From NCBI GenBank assembly GCA_964540095.1, contig CAZILH010000001.1, forward strand, positions 1 through 64,000: a stretch of 64,000 bases of DNA, read 5' to 3'. The DNA comes from CALMZN01 sp964540095. GTDB taxonomy: Bacteria > Patescibacteriota > Patescibacteriia > UBA1558 > GWA2-36-10. Made by a program: the position numbers and the translations under genes. The notes under the pieces were generated by a model. It saw only the letters and a program-made list of their open reading frames with translations, was not told the DNA's origin and did not search any database. How positions within the stretch are numbered: position 1 is the first letter of the stretch; each line of letters starts with the position of its first letter. Below, piece by piece: positions 14,752-21,586 of this stretch.

Positions 14752-16626
14752 TTGACTTGGTGTTGTACTAGGAGTGGTGGTGGCCGTACCTCCACTAGCT
14801 TCAGCAGCAATTTCTTCGGCCGTAGCACCCACCAGGCAAACTGCCTGCCAAGGCACATAGTGACTAGAAAAAGTGACTTTGACTGGTTCTGGTTTGTTTA
14901 AATATTGAACAATATAATCAAACTTAGCATCAGCTCCGGCGTGGGCACTCTCCGTACACTTAGTTTGGCCTACTGGTAAATTGGTGGTTTTTACAATTTT
15001 TTTCGGCGCTGGAGAAACTACATTATAGATTATCGGCTTGGTGGTAGTAGCCACGCGACCATCTGCTGTCCCCCAAAAATCAAAATATAATTTTGTGCCC
15101 TCTATTCTGGTTTGAATCAAAATATAATTACCAGTGTCATTCAAAAATTTTAAATCTGGCTTAGGGTCATAAATCGTGGCATCCATGCCAGCGGGCTCAT
15201 AATAAACCACCCGATAAGAATGATTGCGTCTTTCGGTGATTGGCAGACCAGTACTCAGAGCCGCTCGAAAAACAGTGGTGCCGATCTGACACAAACCCCC
15301 GCCATACTCTGGTATTGTTTTGCTGCCCTTGATCACCAACTCCTGCTTGTAGCCATGCTCACCATCAATGTCGCCCAAGGCCGTAATCAAAGAAAACTCT
15401 TCGTCAACATTGATAAGCAAACCATTGAGCGTGTCCGCCCCAACTCCTATATTGTGTATGCGATTGGGGGGACTGCCCTTGAAATCCGATTCGCCAGTAC
15501 CCAAAAGCGTGCCAATACCCAAATCATTGGCGTCGCTATTCATTATTTTTGGTTTGACTGTTTCTACAACAATATCAAAATTATTTTTATTAGAACCCAA
15601 TATCTTTTCGGCATTAGCTATTGTCTTGGTCCAATCAATCATCTTGCCTTCTTGGCTAGCCATAAATTCCGAAACCTTGCCGTTGTTTAATTTGAACTTG
15701 GCATCCTGAACCAAAACTTCAATATCTGAACTTAAGCCCTGATCATCAAAATATTTTTTTGCTTTTTCAATGTCAAAACCTAAATACGGTTTATTTTTAT
15801 TAAATTTAATTTGTAGCCACTGTCGCCAATCAGCATTAGCAATAGTTGTTGCCTGCTCATTATAATGAGCTACCAAATCTCCTTGCTGAGTGGTGTTGAT
15901 AATTTGACTACGAAACTTATCTATTACCGCGCTAGTGACTATGGGTTTGTCCTCGACCACTACTAAATTAATTTCTCCTGTCTGCAATTTTTTTATTTGC
16001 TCCTCAGTGTCTGACATGGCCTGCTCATAGGTAAATGTCTGGCCAATAATCTCTGGATTTATCTTCAAGCCACCGGCTGATTCAAACTCAAAACTAGCTT
16101 CTTTTTTGCTAGGCAACAAACCCTTGAAATCTTCCTCCAAAATACTGCGATGACGCTCCTTATCCCAAGTATAATCAAGCGACCAAGTTTTGCCTCCCAG
16201 CATTACGCTAATTTTATTCAACAAATTAGCGGGCCGCTCATCTTTTTGAAATTTTAAAATTTTATCCAAACTTTTTTCCATCTGCCACATGACCAAAGGA
16301 AAAGAGCTGTCAGCCGAACCAGCGCTAATAATAGGATAAATGGTGGACTTTTTGCCTTGTCCCATATAGACGAAGCCATCGCGACTAAAAGTGTCCAAAT
16401 GCTCTTGGGTTTTCTTTTTGGCCTGCTCATAGGTCAGCCCGCCAATATTAACACTGCCAAGTTTTGTTCCTGGCAAAAAAACATTGGCATACTTGTAGTT
16501 GACAGTGGCATTAGCCACAAAAACAGCTACCAATAAAAAACAAAAAACCGCTGCTACAATCAGAATTATTTTTAGCGGCCAATGCTTGTGCTTTTCTTCT
16601 GCAACAATTTTATCCTTCAGTGTCAT
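14749..16626 (-). CDS. VanW-family exported protein
   Basis: A 625-aa protein with a short cytoplasmic N-terminus, one membrane segment (about residues 19-40), two repeated regions resembling the peptidoglycan-binding domain that precedes VanW (PGTKLGSVNIGGLTYEQAKKK at the start), and a C-terminal VanW domain. The VanW domain is marked by NGLLINVDEEFSL, PEYGGGLCQIGTTVFRAAL, RRNHSYRV and ATIYDPKPDLKF. It ends in a Thr/Ser/Pro tail. VanW domains occur in cell-wall proteins; biochemical activity is not established. It overlaps the 75-codon gene upstream by 17 nt in the hsp20 operon. The terminator at 14723-14745 is shared back-to-back with the RNA on the other strand. Confidence 0.85.
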   Translation of the reverse strand: MTLKDKIVAEEKHKHWPLKIILIVAAVFCFLLVAVFVANATVNYKYANVFLPGTKLGSVNIGGLTYEQAKKKTQEHLDTFSRDGFVYMGQGKKSTIYPIISAGSADSSFPLVMWQMEKSLDKILKFQKDERPANLLNKISVMLGGKTWSLDYTWDKERHRSILEEDFKGLLPSKKEASFEFESAGGLKINPEIIGQTFTYEQAMSDTEEQIKKLQTGEINLVVVEDKPIVTSAVIDKFRSQIINTTQQGDLVAHYNEQATTIANADWRQWLQIKFNKNKPYLGFDIEKAKKYFDDQGLSSDIEVLVQDAKFKLNNGKVSEFMASQEGKMIDWTKTIANAEKILGSNKNNFDIVVETVKPKIMNSDANDLGIGTLLGTGESDFKGSPPNRIHNIGVGADTLNGLLINVDEEFSLITALGDIDGEHGYKQELVIKGSKTIPEYGGGLCQIGTTVFRAALSTGLPITERRNHSYRVVYYEPAGMDATIYDPKPDLKFLNDTGNYILIQTRIEGTKLYFDFWGTADGRVATTTKPIIYNVVSPAPKKIVKTTNLPVGQTKCTESAHAGADAKFDYIVQYLNKPEPVKVTFSSHYVPWQAVCLVGATAEEIAAEASGGTATTTPSTTPSQ

Positions 16627-16837
16627 TGTCTATCAAATCATTTAAAATTCTTTTTTGATCCTCGGCTGTCATTTTAATAGCGCTTGAATCCAAGGAAATA
16701 TAGTAATTTATACTTTGATCAAATTTTTCACCCAACAGGGAGCTAGCCATAATGACTTCCGCGCCAGTCGCGGTTTGAAAAACTAGTTTATCTCCCTCTG
16801 ACCTAATATATTTTAGTAATAAATTTTTTGGCAACAT
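16610..16837 (-). CDS. Hypothetical 75-aa protein in the hsp20-vanW operon
   Basis: A small protein beginning MLPKNLLLKYIRSEGDKLVFQ, with no signal or membrane segment. Its start lies 1 nt after the hsp20 stop and its end overlaps the vanW start by 17 nt, so translation is probably coupled. The longer in-frame start at 16900 lies wholly inside hsp20 and is rejected. No family recognised. Confidence 0.7.
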   Translation of the reverse strand: MLPKNLLLKYIRSEGDKLVFQTATGAEVIMASSLLGEKFDQSINYYISLDSSAIKMTAEDQKRILNDLIDNDTEG

Positions 16838-16838
16838 A

Positions 16839-17258
16839 CTAATTGTCGTCTTCCACCGAAATCTTCTTGCCATCAGCGTGATGAACTTTTGGCAAAACAA
16901 TTGTCAGTATTCCATTTTTTATGGTGGCCTTTATTTTATCGGCTTGCACTTCTAATGGCAAAATAATCGAACGAGAAAAGCTACCCCAATAACATTCTTT
17001 GTAGAAATAATCATCTTCACTAATAGTTTGGTCTTGCTGTCGTTCACCGCGGATAGTCAACATGTCATTGTGAAAACTAATATCAATGTTGTCTGGATCT
17101 ACTCCGGCTATGGTTGACTTGATAACAATATTATTTTTATCCTGATAAACATCTACTGAGAGCTGACCCTCTTCGTCAAAGGCCTCTTCTTTATGCTCGA
17201 TTGGCGCGGCTTCAAGCTCTTTAGCTGGCTGATTTTTTTTATTTTTCTTTTTAAACAT
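16839..17258 (-). CDS. Small heat-shock protein, Hsp20/alpha-crystallin family
   Basis: A 139-aa ATP-independent holdase. A charged N-terminus (KKKNKKNQPAKE) precedes an alpha-crystallin domain at about 32-130: LSVDVYQDKNNIVIKSTIAGV, MLTIRGERQ, the short arm ECYWGSFSRSIILP, and GILTIVLPK. The usual C-terminal IxI motif is not evident, although KISVEDDN ends the protein. It heads an operon with the 75-aa gene and vanW. A TTTACA-17-TATAAT promoter lies at 17278-17306; no CIRCE-like operator was seen. Confidence 0.92.
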   Translation of the reverse strand: MFKKKNKKNQPAKELEAAPIEHKEEAFDEEGQLSVDVYQDKNNIVIKSTIAGVDPDNIDISFHNDMLTIRGERQQDQTISEDDYFYKECYWGSFSRSIILPLEVQADKIKATIKNGILTIVLPKVHHADGKKISVEDDN

Positions 17259-17277
17259 AGTTATTGTTTATGCTTGT

Positions 17278-17306
17278 ATTATAAAATCTTTCGAGTGACT
17301 TGTAAA
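17278..17306 (-). promoter_or_regulatory. Promoter of the hsp20 operon
   Basis: Minus strand TTTACA (17306-17301), 17-nt spacer, TATAAT (17283-17278). Confidence 0.7.
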
Positions 17307-17372
17307 GCAAAATTTGCCTTATCAGGATGATTATGATAAAAGAAAAGTGTAGGCACCAACCAAGGAGGAATT

Positions 17373-17633
17373 ATGGCCAACGTCATCAACGTCGACCAAG
17401 CTCCGCGGATCTCTCGGCGCCCCTTCTGGTACACCCTAGCGGTTTTTGCCTTTGTGGGCATGCTGATCCTGACGATCGGCTCGCTGTTCTTACCATCTCT
17501 AGCCGTCCTACTGCTCGAAGCACTCGTCCTGGGCCTCGCCCTGCTCTTTACCTTGAGTTACTGGGTGATCGACATCGTTTGTCGAAGATTCGTTGACTGC
17601 CGCCAATTTCGGTGGCAAAAAAAAGGAGGCTGA
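17373..17633 (+). CDS. Small two-helix membrane protein (accessory unit)
   Basis: An 86-aa protein with two or three hydrophobic segments: residues 20-40 (TLAVFAFVGMLILTIGSLF) and 41-68. It ends in a basic, Cys-containing tail (CRRFVDCRQFRWQKKGG) likely in the cytoplasm. AAGGAGG lies 7 nt before the ATG. GC-rich, monocistronic and terminated at 17666-17712. No family recognised. Confidence 0.65.
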   Translation: MANVINVDQAPRISRRPFWYTLAVFAFVGMLILTIGSLFLPSLAVLLLEALVLGLALLFTLSYWVIDIVCRRFVDCRQFRWQKKGG

Positions 17634-17665
17634 GTGGGGATCGTGGCAGGTCCCAACAGAGAACA

Positions 17666-17712
17666 GATCCTGCATCAGTGGCCAACAAACGGCGCTGGTG
17701 CAGGATTTTTAT
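17666..17712 (+). terminator. Terminator of gene 17373
   Basis: GATCCTGCA...TGCAGGAT stem with an extended CAG/CTG inner pairing, followed by TTTTTATTTTT. Confidence 0.8.
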
Positions 17713-17729
17713 TTTTAACAAAATTAAGA

Positions 17730-17756
17730 GCCCCCGTTCTGTGAAAAAACGGGGAC
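17730..17756 (-). terminator. Terminator of gene 17784
   Basis: Minus strand GTCCCCGTT/AACGGGGGC stem followed by TCTTAATTTTGTT. Confidence 0.75.
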
Positions 17757-17783
17757 TCATATTCGACAAGCTCCTAGCTAGAA

Positions 17784-18212
17784 TCAATCTGTGCGCAGAT
17801 TGTAGATGAAGCTCTGCCTACGCAGATGATCAAGGATTGATTTGGTGACTGTTTGAGTGTCGCTGGTAGTCGTCAGGCCGATAGCTGTCCAACACACATC
17901 GTCAATTTGCAAAAGCCGAATGTCCCAATTCAGCTTCTGCTTATGCTGATAGTCGGTGAGCTCTTGACGCTGCGTGGGATCCAGTGGATAGCTGAATACC
18001 AGATAGACCTGATCCGGTGCCTCATACAAGACAAGGTAGATGAAGTCGATTTGGTACGGACTAATGACACCCTTACCCCATGTCAAACACTGGGTATTGT
18101 TGTGACTCGGTAATGTGGGCCAAATCAAAGGCATCACCGACGGCTCGTTGTTGCCAAGGGCCGGCATGGCCAAACACAGGAAGCAAAAGGCCAACAAAAC
18201 AAAACGACACAT
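17784..18212 (-). CDS. Secreted hypothetical protein (accessory unit)
   Basis: A 142-aa protein with a classic signal peptide (MCRFVLLAFCFLCLAMPALG, cleavage likely after residue 20). The mature part of about 120 residues has two cysteines (NTQC and DDVC) that could form a disulfide. AAGGAGGGG lies just before the ATG. Own promoter (18264-18291) and terminator; richer in GC than core genes. Family not recognised. Confidence 0.7.
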   Translation of the reverse strand: MCRFVLLAFCFLCLAMPALGNNEPSVMPLIWPTLPSHNNTQCLTWGKGVISPYQIDFIYLVLYEAPDQVYLVFSYPLDPTQRQELTDYQHKQKLNWDIRLLQIDDVCWTAIGLTTTSDTQTVTKSILDHLRRQSFIYNLRTD

Positions 18213-18263
18213 GATGCCCCTCCTTGAGCGCTAGAAGTGATGAAAGAACTGGGACAATTGAGT

Positions 18264-18291
18264 AGTATATAGTAAATAAATAATTTGTAAA
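18264..18291 (-). promoter_or_regulatory. Promoter of gene 17784
   Basis: Minus strand TTTACA (18291-18286), 16-nt spacer, TATACT (18269-18264). Confidence 0.6.
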
Positions 18292-18298
18292 GAAAAAA

Positions 18299-18323
18299 CA
18301 GGCTCGGATAATTCCGAGGCCTG
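18299..18323 (-). terminator. Terminator of gene 18351
   Basis: Minus strand CAGGCCTCGGA/TCCGAGCCTG stem followed by TTTTTTC. Confidence 0.8.
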
Positions 18324-18350
18324 CTTGTCTGGCCGACTCTGCTAAATACT

Positions 18351-18761
18351 TCACGCTTCCATCATGCGGACGAGACAAAGACGATTTTCATTGATCCGCC
18401 CAATAATCGACGGGGATTTGGCAAGCGCCTCCTCACTTCTTACTGCGCCCTCAATTCTATCTAGCTCTTGGCTAGTTAGCCGCCTTGCTGTGTAGCCAAC
18501 CCCGCCGACACGACCATAAAAATCCAACAGCGAAGTTAGCACGCCATATCTCACATCCACGTTGAGCGTTTTGTCTTCTAGTTTTGCCAGAAGATAACTT
18601 ATGTGAGTATCAGCCTCACGCTCAGTTCTGGCTCTACTAATTTCATTTTCTAACCTGCAAGCTTCCTCCTTTTTCTTGTCGCGATGTATTTGCCACCACA
18701 TAGAAAAAGTTGCAACAAAAATGACCGAGCAGATTATCAGAATAGGAGTAAGGTAATGCAT
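18351..18761 (-). CDS. Membrane-anchored helical protein (accessory unit)
   Basis: A 136-aa protein with one N-terminal membrane helix (LTPILIICSVIFVATFSMWW), then a Lys/Glu/Arg-rich helix likely to form a coiled coil (HRDKKKEEACRLENEISRAR), then a mixed domain. No family recognised. TTGGAGG lies about 8 nt before the ATG. It has its own promoter and terminator. Composition is intermediate, less GC-rich than most of the accessory set. Confidence 0.65.
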   Translation of the reverse strand: MHYLTPILIICSVIFVATFSMWWQIHRDKKKEEACRLENEISRARTEREADTHISYLLAKLEDKTLNVDVRYGVLTSLLDFYGRVGGVGYTARRLTSQELDRIEGAVRSEEALAKSPSIIGRINENRLCLVRMMEA

Positions 18762-18817
18762 GGCAACGCCTCCAAATCATCACTCTCTTGGCCAGACACT
18801 TAAAGAACTAATTTAAG

Positions 18818-18846
18818 TATATACTCTCTTTACCCTGGCCTGTCAA
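18818..18846 (-). promoter_or_regulatory. Promoter of gene 18351
   Basis: Minus strand TTGACA (18846-18841), 17-nt spacer, TATATA (18823-18818). Confidence 0.7.
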
Positions 18847-18910
18847 TGGTGTATTTTTAATTCGTTTTATCAAAATTTCACAACTAAAAAACATCCTGTT
18901 TTGGGATGTC

Positions 18911-18987
18911 TGGTGGTCGCAGGAGGACTCGAACCTCCGACCTCTACAATGTCAATGTAGCGCTCTAACCAGCTGAGCTATGCGACC
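18911..18987 (-). tRNA. tRNA-Val (anticodon GAC)
   Basis: Minus strand reads GGTCGCATAGCTCAGCTGG..., with anticodon loop TTGACAT, T arm GGTTCGAGTCC, acceptor GCGACC, discriminator A and an encoded CCA. Its first base directly follows the stop codon of the methyltransferase gene, so the two share a transcript. Confidence 0.97.
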
Positions 18988-19491
18988 CTATTTAATATAT
19001 AAATACATGGCTGACCGACCAACTGGCTTATCAATTATTGTCGGCTGCCAACCCTCTATTGGCCAGACATAGGCAATCACCCGTGTACCCGGCTTTAATT
19101 CTTTGGCCAATTTATTTTTTAATTGATCATAAATACGCGGAATCAAAAAGAAATATACTACATCTGCCTCTTTCAAGTCAACCAGCCAAAAATCACGAAA
19201 TTTTATCTGTGCCTTACTACCTGAAAATATTTTTCTGATATACGCACCAACAAATGGCAATATAGATACTTCCAAACCAATTGCCTTGGCACCCTGTTTG
19301 GCAGCCGCCATTACCAGTCGCCCGTCGCCGCAACCCAAATCATACACTACTTGTCCGGGCTTGATTTCTGCTAAACGCAAAAATCTTTCCACATCCTTTT
19401 GCCAGGTCGGCACCCAGCCAATACCACGAACCAGAGAATAGATGGTTGTAACGGCAATGGCTATAACTAATATTAACAACAAATAATACAT
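18988..19491 (-). CDS. Membrane-anchored class I SAM-dependent methyltransferase
   Basis: A 167-aa protein. Residues 2-24 form a membrane helix, followed by a compact Rossmann methyltransferase with SAM motif I VVYDLGCGDGRLV (about 48-60), a post-I acidic/hydrophobic segment (AIGLEVSILP) and motif IV-like EADVVYFFLIP. The substrate is unknown; short membrane-tethered methyltransferases of this outline occur in Parcubacteria (recalled, not searched). Its TAG stop abuts the first base of tRNA-Val, and its start is 3 nt after the hydrolase stop. Confidence 0.85.
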   Translation of the reverse strand: MYYLLLILVIAIAVTTIYSLVRGIGWVPTWQKDVERFLRLAEIKPGQVVYDLGCGDGRLVMAAAKQGAKAIGLEVSILPFVGAYIRKIFSGSKAQIKFRDFWLVDLKEADVVYFFLIPRIYDQLKNKLAKELKPGTRVIAYVWPIEGWQPTIIDKPVGRSAMYLYIK

Positions 19492-19494
19492 AAA

Positions 19495-20079
19495 TTATTC
19501 AATCATTTTCAAAAGTTCTTGTAGGACAATTGGCAGTTCTTTGGTGTTGTCTCGTTGGCCACTAAAATGTCCCTGTTTATGTTCTATAATTATTTTGGAC
19601 CCCAACTTCTCGCGAAAATCATTTTGGTTTTCAAGTGGTACCCAAGGATCGTCGTCAGAAAAGATGGCCACACTTTTGCTTAGATGTTTTTTTATTTTAT
19701 CAAAATCGATAGGCGCATCCAGCCACTCTTTGGCAACACTGCGAACCGTGTCGTCATCTTCTAGACCTACTAAACTTTTAAAAAAACCAGCCACAAAAAC
19801 TGCCCCGCCAATTTTAGTATCCTTTGATAAATTTTCTAGATAACGCACAATAGCTTGGCAGCCCATACTATGCCCAACAAAATAAGTGTCTTGATCGGGG
19901 CCTTTTACAAAATCCCTTAGAGCCGAAACCCAATTTTTTATTCTTGGTTCATCGGCCTGAGGAAGTTGCGGAACAAAAACTTCAAAACCATGACTTTCTA
20001 ACTGTCCTTTCAGCCAAGGAAACCACCCCTCTTCGGGATAACCGTCCCAACCATGAATTATGTATACTTTTTTTGACAT
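19495..20079 (-). CDS. Alpha/beta hydrolase, RBBP9/YdeN family
   Basis: A 194-aa serine hydrolase. YIIHGWDG (about residues 6-13) is the oxyanion region, GHSMG (about 72-76) the nucleophile elbow, DDDPWVP the acid, and QGHFSG the catalytic His. The family includes RBBP9-like esterases with unknown substrates. The ATG at 20079 is 13 nt downstream of the tRNA-Leu CCA end with AAGGA between them; an in-frame start inside the tRNA gene is rejected. Co-transcribed with tRNA-Leu, the methyltransferase and tRNA-Val. Confidence 0.9.
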   Translation of the reverse strand: MSKKVYIIHGWDGYPEEGWFPWLKGQLESHGFEVFVPQLPQADEPRIKNWVSALRDFVKGPDQDTYFVGHSMGCQAIVRYLENLSKDTKIGGAVFVAGFFKSLVGLEDDDTVRSVAKEWLDAPIDFDKIKKHLSKSVAIFSDDDPWVPLENQNDFREKLGSKIIIEHKQGHFSGQRDNTKELPIVLQELLKMIE

Positions 20080-20092
20080 GTCCTTAAATACT

Positions 20093-20179
20093 TGGTGCCG
20101 GGGAGAGGACTCGAACCTCCACACCCTTACGAGTACCAGCTCCTAAGGCTGGCGTGTCTACCAATTTCACCACCCCGGC
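20093..20179 (-). tRNA. tRNA-Leu (anticodon TAG)
   Basis: Minus strand reads GCCGGGGTGGTGAAATTGG..., with a long variable arm, anticodon loop CTTAGGA between CCAGC and GCTGG, T arm GGTTCGAGTCC, and encoded CCA. It is the first element of a tRNA, CDS, CDS, tRNA unit. Confidence 0.97.
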
Positions 20180-20237
20180 ATAAAACTATAAATTAAAACT
20201 TTTAAAAATACTGAACCACCCCACAATGACGCTGTTA

Positions 20238-20266
20238 TTTATACTAAAAAATGAAAAAAAAGTCAA
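20238..20266 (-). promoter_or_regulatory. Promoter of the tRNA-Leu/hydrolase/methyltransferase/tRNA-Val unit
   Basis: Minus strand TTGACT (20266-20261), 17-nt spacer, TATAAA (20243-20238). Confidence 0.65.
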
Positions 20267-20294
20267 AGTAACCAAGCCCACACAAAAAACAAGA

Positions 20295-20322
20295 GGGGCA
20301 CCGGCTGTGTTGCCGACGCCCC
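20295..20322 (-). terminator. Terminator of gene 20323
   Basis: Minus strand GGGGCGTCGGC/GCCGGTGCCCC around loop AACACA, followed by TCTTGTTTTTTG. The stem begins directly at the stop codon. Confidence 0.8.
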
Positions 20323-20751
20323 CTAGAAACGAGTCTTATAGCAGACTGTCTCTTGACGACCATAAACCACTAAGTAGTCACGGCCGTATTCGCTGACAAT
20401 GGCGATTGTGCCCTTGTCCGCCTTTTCATAAATGCGGTCAAAGAAGTGTGGCTCAGTCATACGGCCAGTAAAGGCGTTAGGCAGACAGTTGCTGTCAGGC
20501 AGTGTGCTGGCAAAGCTTCGACCATCAGGAAAACGATCAAGTAGAGACCATGGCATTCGACCGGTAGCAGAGCGGAAATCCTTGATCGCTGGCTCAAGAA
20601 GCTGCGCCTGTGCTTCGGCTTTTTCTTGTTGTTGACCATCTTGATGTGCATCTTTAAAAGCCCTGGCAATCCACATAACCAAACCAACTACCACGACAAG
20701 GGCCACGATAAGCACCGCCGCCCTTACTGCGCCTTTTTTAATTTTGTGCAT
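20323..20751 (-). CDS. Single-pass membrane protein, possibly pseudopilin-like (accessory unit)
   Basis: A 142-aa protein with a short basic start (MHKIKKGAVR), a membrane helix at about 11-30, a Gln/Glu/Ala-rich helix (QQQEKAEAQAQLLEPAIKDF) and a C-terminal domain with two Cys (SNC and TVC). The helix followed by ATGRMPWSLLD loosely resembles a type II secretion pseudopilin, but the processing motif is absent, so this is tentative. AGGAGGTG lies about 8 nt before the ATG. GC-rich and monocistronic. Confidence 0.65.
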   Translation of the reverse strand: MHKIKKGAVRAAVLIVALVVVVGLVMWIARAFKDAHQDGQQQEKAEAQAQLLEPAIKDFRSATGRMPWSLLDRFPDGRSFASTLPDSNCLPNAFTGRMTEPHFFDRIYEKADKGTIAIVSEYGRDYLVVYGRQETVCYKTRF

Positions 20752-20802
20752 AATGCAATCACCTCCTTCAAGGTGAAATGTGAAGTACTCTATCCCGCCC
20801 TG

Positions 20803-20831
20803 AAATTATCATTTTGCTGACACTGTGTCAA
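20803..20831 (-). promoter_or_regulatory. Promoter of gene 20323
   Basis: Minus strand TTGACA (20831-20826), 17-nt spacer, TAATTT (20808-20803). It diverges from the plus promoter at 20850. Confidence 0.6.
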
Positions 20832-20849
20832 ACTGCGCCTTACTAAATA

Positions 20850-20878
20850 TTGACAAAATAGCCCTCATATAATAATAT
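20850..20878 (+). promoter_or_regulatory. Promoter of gene 20944
   Basis: TTGACA (20850-20855), 17-nt spacer, TAATAT (20873-20878). The leader contains CCCGAAATAATCGGGG, which places a small hairpin directly against the GGAGGTG. Confidence 0.65.
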
Positions 20879-20943
20879 AATGCGTTCTTCACTGTCCTTC
20901 GCATCCCAACAAAAAACCCGAAATAATCGGGGAGGTGAAAATC

Positions 20944-21522
20944 ATGTCTTTCTGGCAATGGTTGGAAAAGCGGCTGGTCACGGCTGACGATCCTCTTCCT
21001 CGTGGCTCAGCAGTCATCATTGGTGTTGGCATCGATGTGTCATCTAATGGTCGCTCTGCCAGCCCCTACTCCAGAGCCGTGGCTCAGAAGAGTGCTCTGC
21101 TCTTCCGTCTCGGCTGCGCTCGCCGGATTATCTTCACGGGTGGCTATTTCAAGCCCGGTGTTAGTGGCGTCACCGAAGCCTGGGGTATGGCCAACTGCCT
21201 CTTCCTTTACAAGCCGACCATACCAAGAGACAGGGTGGGGCTGGAGATCTACGCCAACCGCACCTACCTGAACGCCGACTATACCTTACCCCTGCTTCGA
21301 CCGGGTGAGAAAAGCGTGATCATTGTGGCCCAGCAGTGGCACGCTCGTCGTGTCCGTGCCACCTTCAAGAAACGCTGGGCTGGCTCAGGTATCGAAATCC
21401 GGGTCGTCAAGGCCTGGTCTAACTACGGTGGAGGAAGCCAGAAACGCCTCGACCACTTCTGGTCATTTTTCCTCTGGGATTCACTCGCCTTCGTTGTCAG
21501 CAAGCTGAAGGGCTACTGCTGA
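20944..21522 (+). CDS. DUF218 (YdcF/SanA/ElyC-like) family protein (accessory unit)
   Basis: A 192-aa protein with the DUF218 outline: GSAVIIGVGIDV at the first strand, SRAVAQKSALLFRLGCARRIIFTGG (helix plus the GG loop), TEAWGMANCLF, IPRDRVGLEIYANRTYLNADY (E plus NxT/N region) and VIIVAQQWHARRV, where homologs have a conserved His. Related E. coli proteins act in envelope integrity, but the catalytic role is not settled. It lacks the N-terminal membrane helices of SanA and ElyC. ATG 20944 lies 7 nt after GGAGGT; a GTG at 20935 overlaps that site and is rejected. GC-rich and monocistronic. Confidence 0.8.
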   Translation: MSFWQWLEKRLVTADDPLPRGSAVIIGVGIDVSSNGRSASPYSRAVAQKSALLFRLGCARRIIFTGGYFKPGVSGVTEAWGMANCLFLYKPTIPRDRVGLEIYANRTYLNADYTLPLLRPGEKSVIIVAQQWHARRVRATFKKRWAGSGIEIRVVKAWSNYGGGSQKRLDHFWSFFLWDSLAFVVSKLKGYC

Positions 21523-21530
21523 CTCCTTGA

Positions 21531-21577
21531 GCTCCTTGCCCGCGCTACACACGCCGGATAAGGAGCTTATTTTATTT
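21531..21577 (+). terminator. Terminator of gene 20944
   Basis: GCTCCTT/AAGGAGC outer stem with an inner GC/GC closing a TACACAC loop, followed by TTATTTTATTTTT. Confidence 0.75.
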
Positions 21578-21586
21578 TTAAAAAAT

